From Streptomyces katrae (GTDB lineage: Bacteria; Actinomycetota; Actinomycetes; Streptomycetales; Streptomycetaceae), in contig NZ_JZWV01000388.1 of assembly GCF_000966975.1 (NCBI RefSeq), forward strand, positions 1 to 6,803: a stretch of 6,803 nt of DNA, read 5' to 3'. Below, piece by piece: positions 3,912 through 6,803 of the stretch (position 1 is the stretch's first letter; every line of letters starts with the position of its first letter). The notes under the pieces are model-generated. The model was not told where the DNA came from. It made no database searches and worked only from the letters and a program-made list of their open reading frames with translations. The position numbers and the translations under genes are program-made.

Positions 3912-5837
3912 ATGGGCAGCAATGTCGAGACGCTCGAATTCCAGGCGGAGACCCGCCAGTTGCTCCGGCTGGTGATCCACTCGATCTACTCGAACAAGGA
4001 CATCTTCCTGCGCGAGCTGATCTCGAACGCCTCCGACGCCCTGGACAAGCTGCGGCTGGAATCGCTGACCGACTCCGGCCTCACCGGGATCGACACCAGC
4101 GACCTGCACATCTCGCTGGAAATCGACGCGGACGCCCGCACCTTGACCGTCCGTGACAACGGGATCGGCATGACCCGGGACGACCTGGTGGACCTGATCG
4201 GCACGATCGCCAAGTCGGGCACCGCCGCCCTGCTGGAGAAGATCAAGGAGTCCAAGGACGCCGCGACCGCCGAGAGCCTGATCGGCCAGTTCGGCGTGGG
4301 CTTCTACTCGGCGTTCATGGTCGCCGACAAGGTCACCTTGCGCACCCGGCGGGCCGGCACCGACTCCGGCACCCAGTGGGAGTCCGACGGCGAGGGCACC
4401 TACGCCGTCCAGACGGTCGACGGCCTGCCCGTGGGCACCTCGGTCACCCTGCACCTCAAGCCCGCCGACAGCGAGGACGGACTCGCCGACTACCTGTCCG
4501 AGTCGAAGATCCGGCAGATCGTCAAGCGGTACTCGGACTTCATCCGCTGGCCGATCCGGATGGCCGCCGAACACACCGGCACCGAGGGCGAAACCGCCCG
4601 CGAGACCGACACGCTCAACTCGATGAAGGCGCTGTGGGCCCGGCCGCGCACCGAAGTGACCGAGGACGAGTACAACGAGTTCTACCAGCAGATCAGCCAC
4701 GACTGGCTGCCCCCGGCCGAGACCGTCCACATGCGCGCCGAAGGCACCTTCGAGTACGAGGCACTGCTCTTCGTCCCCTCGCAGGCACCGTTCGACCTGT
4801 TCTCCCGCGACACGAAGCCCGGCGTGCAGCTGTACGTCAAGCGGGTGTTCATCATGGACGACTGCGAAGCGCTCATGCCCAACTACCTGCGCTTCGTCAA
4901 GGGTGTCGTCGACGCCCACGACCTGTCGCTGAACGTCTCCCGCGAGATCCTCCAGCACGACCGCCAGATCCGCGGCGTGCGCCGGCGCCTGGTCAAGAAG
5001 GTCCTCGGCGCGCTCAAGGACATGCAGTCGAAGGACGCCGAGCGCTACGCGAAGGTGTGGGCCCAGTTCGGCCGGGCGCTGAAGGAGGGCCTGGTCGAGG
5101 ACACGGACAACACCGAGACCCTGCTTCAGCTGGTGTCGGCGGCCTCCACGCACGACCCCGACAAGACCACCACCCTGCGCGAGTACGTCGAGCGCATGAA
5201 GGACGGCCAGGACACCATCTACTACCTGACCGGCGAGAGCCGCGCCACGGTGGAGAACTCCCCGCACATGGAGGCCTTCGCCGCCAAGGGCTACGAGGTC
5301 CTGATCCTCACCGACCCCATCGACGAGGTGTGGGTCGACCAGGTCCCCGCCTTCGACGGCCACCGCCTGCAGTCCATCGCCAAGGGCCAGGTCGACCTCG
5401 ATGAATCCGCCGACGGGGAGAAGGAGAGCGACGCCGAAAAGGCGCGGCGCGAGCAGGACTTCGCCGCCCTGCTGCCCTGGCTGACCTCCACCCTGTCCGA
5501 ACAGGTCAAGCAGGTCCGCCTGTCCTCACGCCTGACCACCTCGGCGGCCTGCATCGTCGGCGACGCCCACGACGTGACACCCACCCTGGAGAAGATGTAC
5601 CGGGCGATGGGCCAGCAGATGCCCACCGTCAAGAGGATCCTCGAACTCAACCCGGCACACCCGCTGGTCACCTCCCTGCGGGCGGCACACGAGGCGGACG
5701 CCGCCGACCCCGCACTCGCGGAGATCGCCGAGCTGATCTACGGCAGCGCGCTGCTCGCCGAAGGGGGCGACCTGCCCGACCCGGCCCGTTTCTCCCGGCT
5801 GCTCACCGACCGCCTGGCCCATGGGCTGGGCAACTGA
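3912..5837 (+). CDS. htpG: Molecular chaperone HtpG (bacterial Hsp90)
   Basis: This 641-residue protein is the cytosolic, dimeric, ATP-driven chaperone HtpG, slightly longer than the 624 residues of E. coli HtpG. The N-terminal GHKL ATPase domain (about 1-215) shows LRELISNASDALDK (33-46; catalytic E35, Mg-binding N39), DNGIGM (82-87), GTIAKSGT (97-104), GQFGVGFYSAF (125-135) and GTSVTL (175-180). The middle domain (about 235-490) has LNVSREILQ with R344, which senses the ATP gamma-phosphate. The C-terminal dimerisation domain follows a charged linker (498-516) and lacks the MEEVD tail, as expected in bacteria. The ATG at 3912 is chosen because the family N-terminus begins here (ETLEFQAETRQLL) and AGAAAGAGA lies 5 nt upstream; an in-frame ATG at 3885 has no RBS. 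All key residues are present. The gene is intact and probably co-transcribed with the RheA-like repressor, which would make it heat-inducible. Confidence 0.97.
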   Translation: MGSNVETLEFQAETRQLLRLVIHSIYSNKDIFLRELISNASDALDKLRLESLTDSGLTGIDTSDLHISLEIDADARTLTVRDNGIGMTRDDLVDLIGTIAKSGTAALLEKIKESKDAATAESLIGQFGVGFYSAFMVADKVTLRTRRAGTDSGTQWESDGEGTYAVQTVDGLPVGTSVTLHLKPADSEDGLADYLSESKIRQIVKRYSDFIRWPIRMAAEHTGTEGETARETDTLNSMKALWARPRTEVTEDEYNEFYQQISHDWLPPAETVHMRAEGTFEYEALLFVPSQAPFDLFSRDTKPGVQLYVKRVFIMDDCEALMPNYLRFVKGVVDAHDLSLNVSREILQHDRQIRGVRRRLVKKVLGALKDMQSKDAERYAKVWAQFGRALKEGLVEDTDNTETLLQLVSAASTHDPDKTTTLREYVERMKDGQDTIYYLTGESRATVENSPHMEAFAAKGYEVLILTDPIDEVWVDQVPAFDGHRLQSIAKGQVDLDESADGEKESDAEKARREQDFAALLPWLTSTLSEQVKQVRLSSRLTTSAACIVGDAHDVTPTLEKMYRAMGQQMPTVKRILELNPAHPLVTSLRAAHEADAADPALAEIAELIYGSALLAEGGDLPDPARFSRLLTDRLAHGLGN

Positions 5838-5884
5838 CCGGATGCGGCTGTCCGTTCGGTCGTCACTGAGGTGATGCGGACCGG

Positions 5885-5914
5885 ACCGGACGGGGCTCGC
5901 GGTTCCGTCCCGGT
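5885..5914. terminator. Candidate two-way terminator between htpG and the regulator gene
   Basis: GGACGG (5888-5893) pairs with CCGTCC (5905-5910) around an 11-nt loop, and ACC (5885-5887) pairs with GGT (5912-5914) across a one-base bulge at 5911. It sits 47 bp after the htpG stop and 6 bp beyond the stop of the opposing gene, where a shared terminator would be expected. The stem is modest and there is no T-run on either strand. Confidence 0.4.
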
Positions 5915-5920
5915 GGATCC

Positions 5921-6803
5921 TCAGGGCACGAGGACGCGGCGCCGCCGTCGTGCCGCCGCCAGTTCCGCGGCGGCACGGCGGGCGGCTGCCGCGTGGTGGG
6001 GGGAGTTCCATGCCAGCGCGACGCGTTCGGCGCGCGCGTACGCGTCGGCCGCCGCCCCCTCCTCACCGAGCAGGCGGTACAGGTCCCCCAGCGGGTGGGC
6101 GAGCGGCCTGGTGGCGTAGGCCGCGCCCGCCGCGCCCCCGAACTGGTCCCGGAGCGGCAGCAGATGCCCGGCCAGCAGACGGGCCGTGGCGGTGTCCCCG
6201 TGCAGGACGGCCAGTTCGCTGCGGTAGTCCAGTTCGACGCCGTAGAGGTGGTCGGTCACCGGCCGGGCGGGGAAGCGGATCTCTCGCGCCTCGTCCAGCC
6301 TCCCCTGGCGGGCCAGGAGGAGGGCGTGGGCCACGGCCACCGGCGCGCCGACCGCCTCGTGCACCTCGCGGACGCTGCGCTCGATGTCCGCCGTCCGCCC
6401 CTGGGTGAACCGGATCGTCCACAGACCCAGCGTGCGCGGGCCGTTGGCGTGGTGCGCCCCCACCCGGCGGAACAGCTCGTCGGCCTGGGCGTAGCGTTCC
6501 TCGGCCTCCGAGAACCGCCCCTCGACGGCGGCGAGCATGGCCCGGGTGGTCGCGTTGATGCCGCGTGCCCAGAGCATGCCGTAGCGGTCGGCGAGGTGCA
6601 GCCCCTCCCCCGTGTGCCGGCGGACGCCCGCCGGGTCGTTGCGGGTGGCGGCCGTCATGGCGTCGAGGTGCTCGCACACCCACCGGTACGCGGGCAGGTC
6701 GTGCTCGGCCGCCAGCAGGCGCAGCCGGGCGACGAGGGGGTCCCGCGCCTCGGCCTGCCGTTCGTGCGGCAGCAGTCTGGCGGAGGTCATCAGGGCGGAG
6801 GCC
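5921..6803 (-). CDS. C-terminal part of a TPR-like (AfsR/LuxR-type) transcriptional regulator, cut by the window edge
   Basis: The frame is open to the right edge, so this is a 3' fragment of 293 residues. It is all-helical and rich in Ala, Arg and Leu. TPR-like helix pairs are seen around fragment residues 85-116 (AAVEGRFSEAEERYAQADELFRRVG), 155-174 (ARQGRLDEARE) and 238-270 (LGDLYRLLGEEGAAADAYARAERVALA), followed by an Arg-rich C-terminus. This pattern, with the SPHHAAAARR element near the end, is typical of the tail of large actinobacterial regulators that join a BTAD or LuxR DNA-binding domain, an AAA/NB-ARC ATPase and C-terminal TPRs. Neither the ATPase nor the DNA-binding domain is in the window, so the class is inferred. 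An ATG at 6790 could start a 289-residue protein, but it has no clear RBS and the frame stays open upstream, so I take it as internal. It converges on htpG. Confidence 0.6.
   Translation of the reverse strand, partial: ASALMTSARLLPHERQAEARDPLVARLRLLAAEHDLPAYRWVCEHLDAMTAATRNDPAGVRRHTGEGLHLADRYGMLWARGINATTRAMLAAVEGRFSEAEERYAQADELFRRVGAHHANGPRTLGLWTIRFTQGRTADIERSVREVHEAVGAPVAVAHALLLARQGRLDEAREIRFPARPVTDHLYGVELDYRSELAVLHGDTATARLLAGHLLPLRDQFGGAAGAAYATRPLAHPLGDLYRLLGEEGAAADAYARAERVALAWNSPHHAAAARRAAAELAAARRRRRVLVP

Noticed and set aside
3909..5363. Long open frame (484 codons) on the minus strand opposite htpG
   Set aside because: It is fully antisense to a secure htpG gene. Its Val/Gly/Leu/Asp/Gln-rich, low-complexity composition is the usual shadow of a high-GC gene, and no RBS or domain is seen.

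Overview
The window is high-GC DNA with strong G/C bias at third codon positions, GTG as well as ATG starts, and families typical of Streptomyces or a close relative (GlsB/YeaQ-type membrane protein, DUF2267, a RheA-type heat-shock repressor, HtpG, an AfsR/LuxR-like TPR regulator). It looks chromosomal. I see no tRNA, rRNA, CRISPR array, transposase or integrase.

Left part (1-2279): a small, very hydrophilic protein on the + strand (69-272) converges on a minus-strand group. Read in its own direction, that group is a secreted histidine acid phosphatase of the MINPP/phytase type (2279-909), a three-helix GlsB/YeaQ/YmgE-family membrane protein (780-517), and a 66-residue protein with 22 arginines and no acidic residues (517-317). 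The start codon of the last overlaps the stop of the membrane protein in a TGATG junction, so the two are probably translationally coupled.

Central part (2455-5837), the most interesting region: a DUF2267 protein (2887-2492, minus) is divergent from a RheA/'HSP18 transcriptional regulator'-type repressor gene (3134-3799, plus), which is followed by htpG (3912-5837, plus), the bacterial Hsp90. The divergent region holds two 19-bp inverted repeats sharing GTCATC-N5-GATGAC, which matches the operator known for RheA of Streptomyces albus (TGTCATC-N5-GATGACA). One operator covers the -35 element and spacer of a good minus-strand promoter that would drive DUF2267; the other lies just before the repressor's ribosome binding site. 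The layout therefore suggests a self-repressed, heat-inducible module in which the usual divergent partner, hsp18, is replaced by DUF2267, and Hsp90 is added downstream of the repressor. The DUF2267 mRNA would have a leader of about 170 nt with a perfect 10-bp stem whose strands carry Shine-Dalgarno-like and anti-Shine-Dalgarno-like segments, so a second, RNA-level control is possible.

Right part (5838-6803): after a short convergent gap with a candidate two-way terminator hairpin, the C-terminal 293 residues of a helical-repeat (TPR-like) protein run off the right edge on the minus strand. It is probably the tail of a large AfsR/LuxR-type ATPase regulator.
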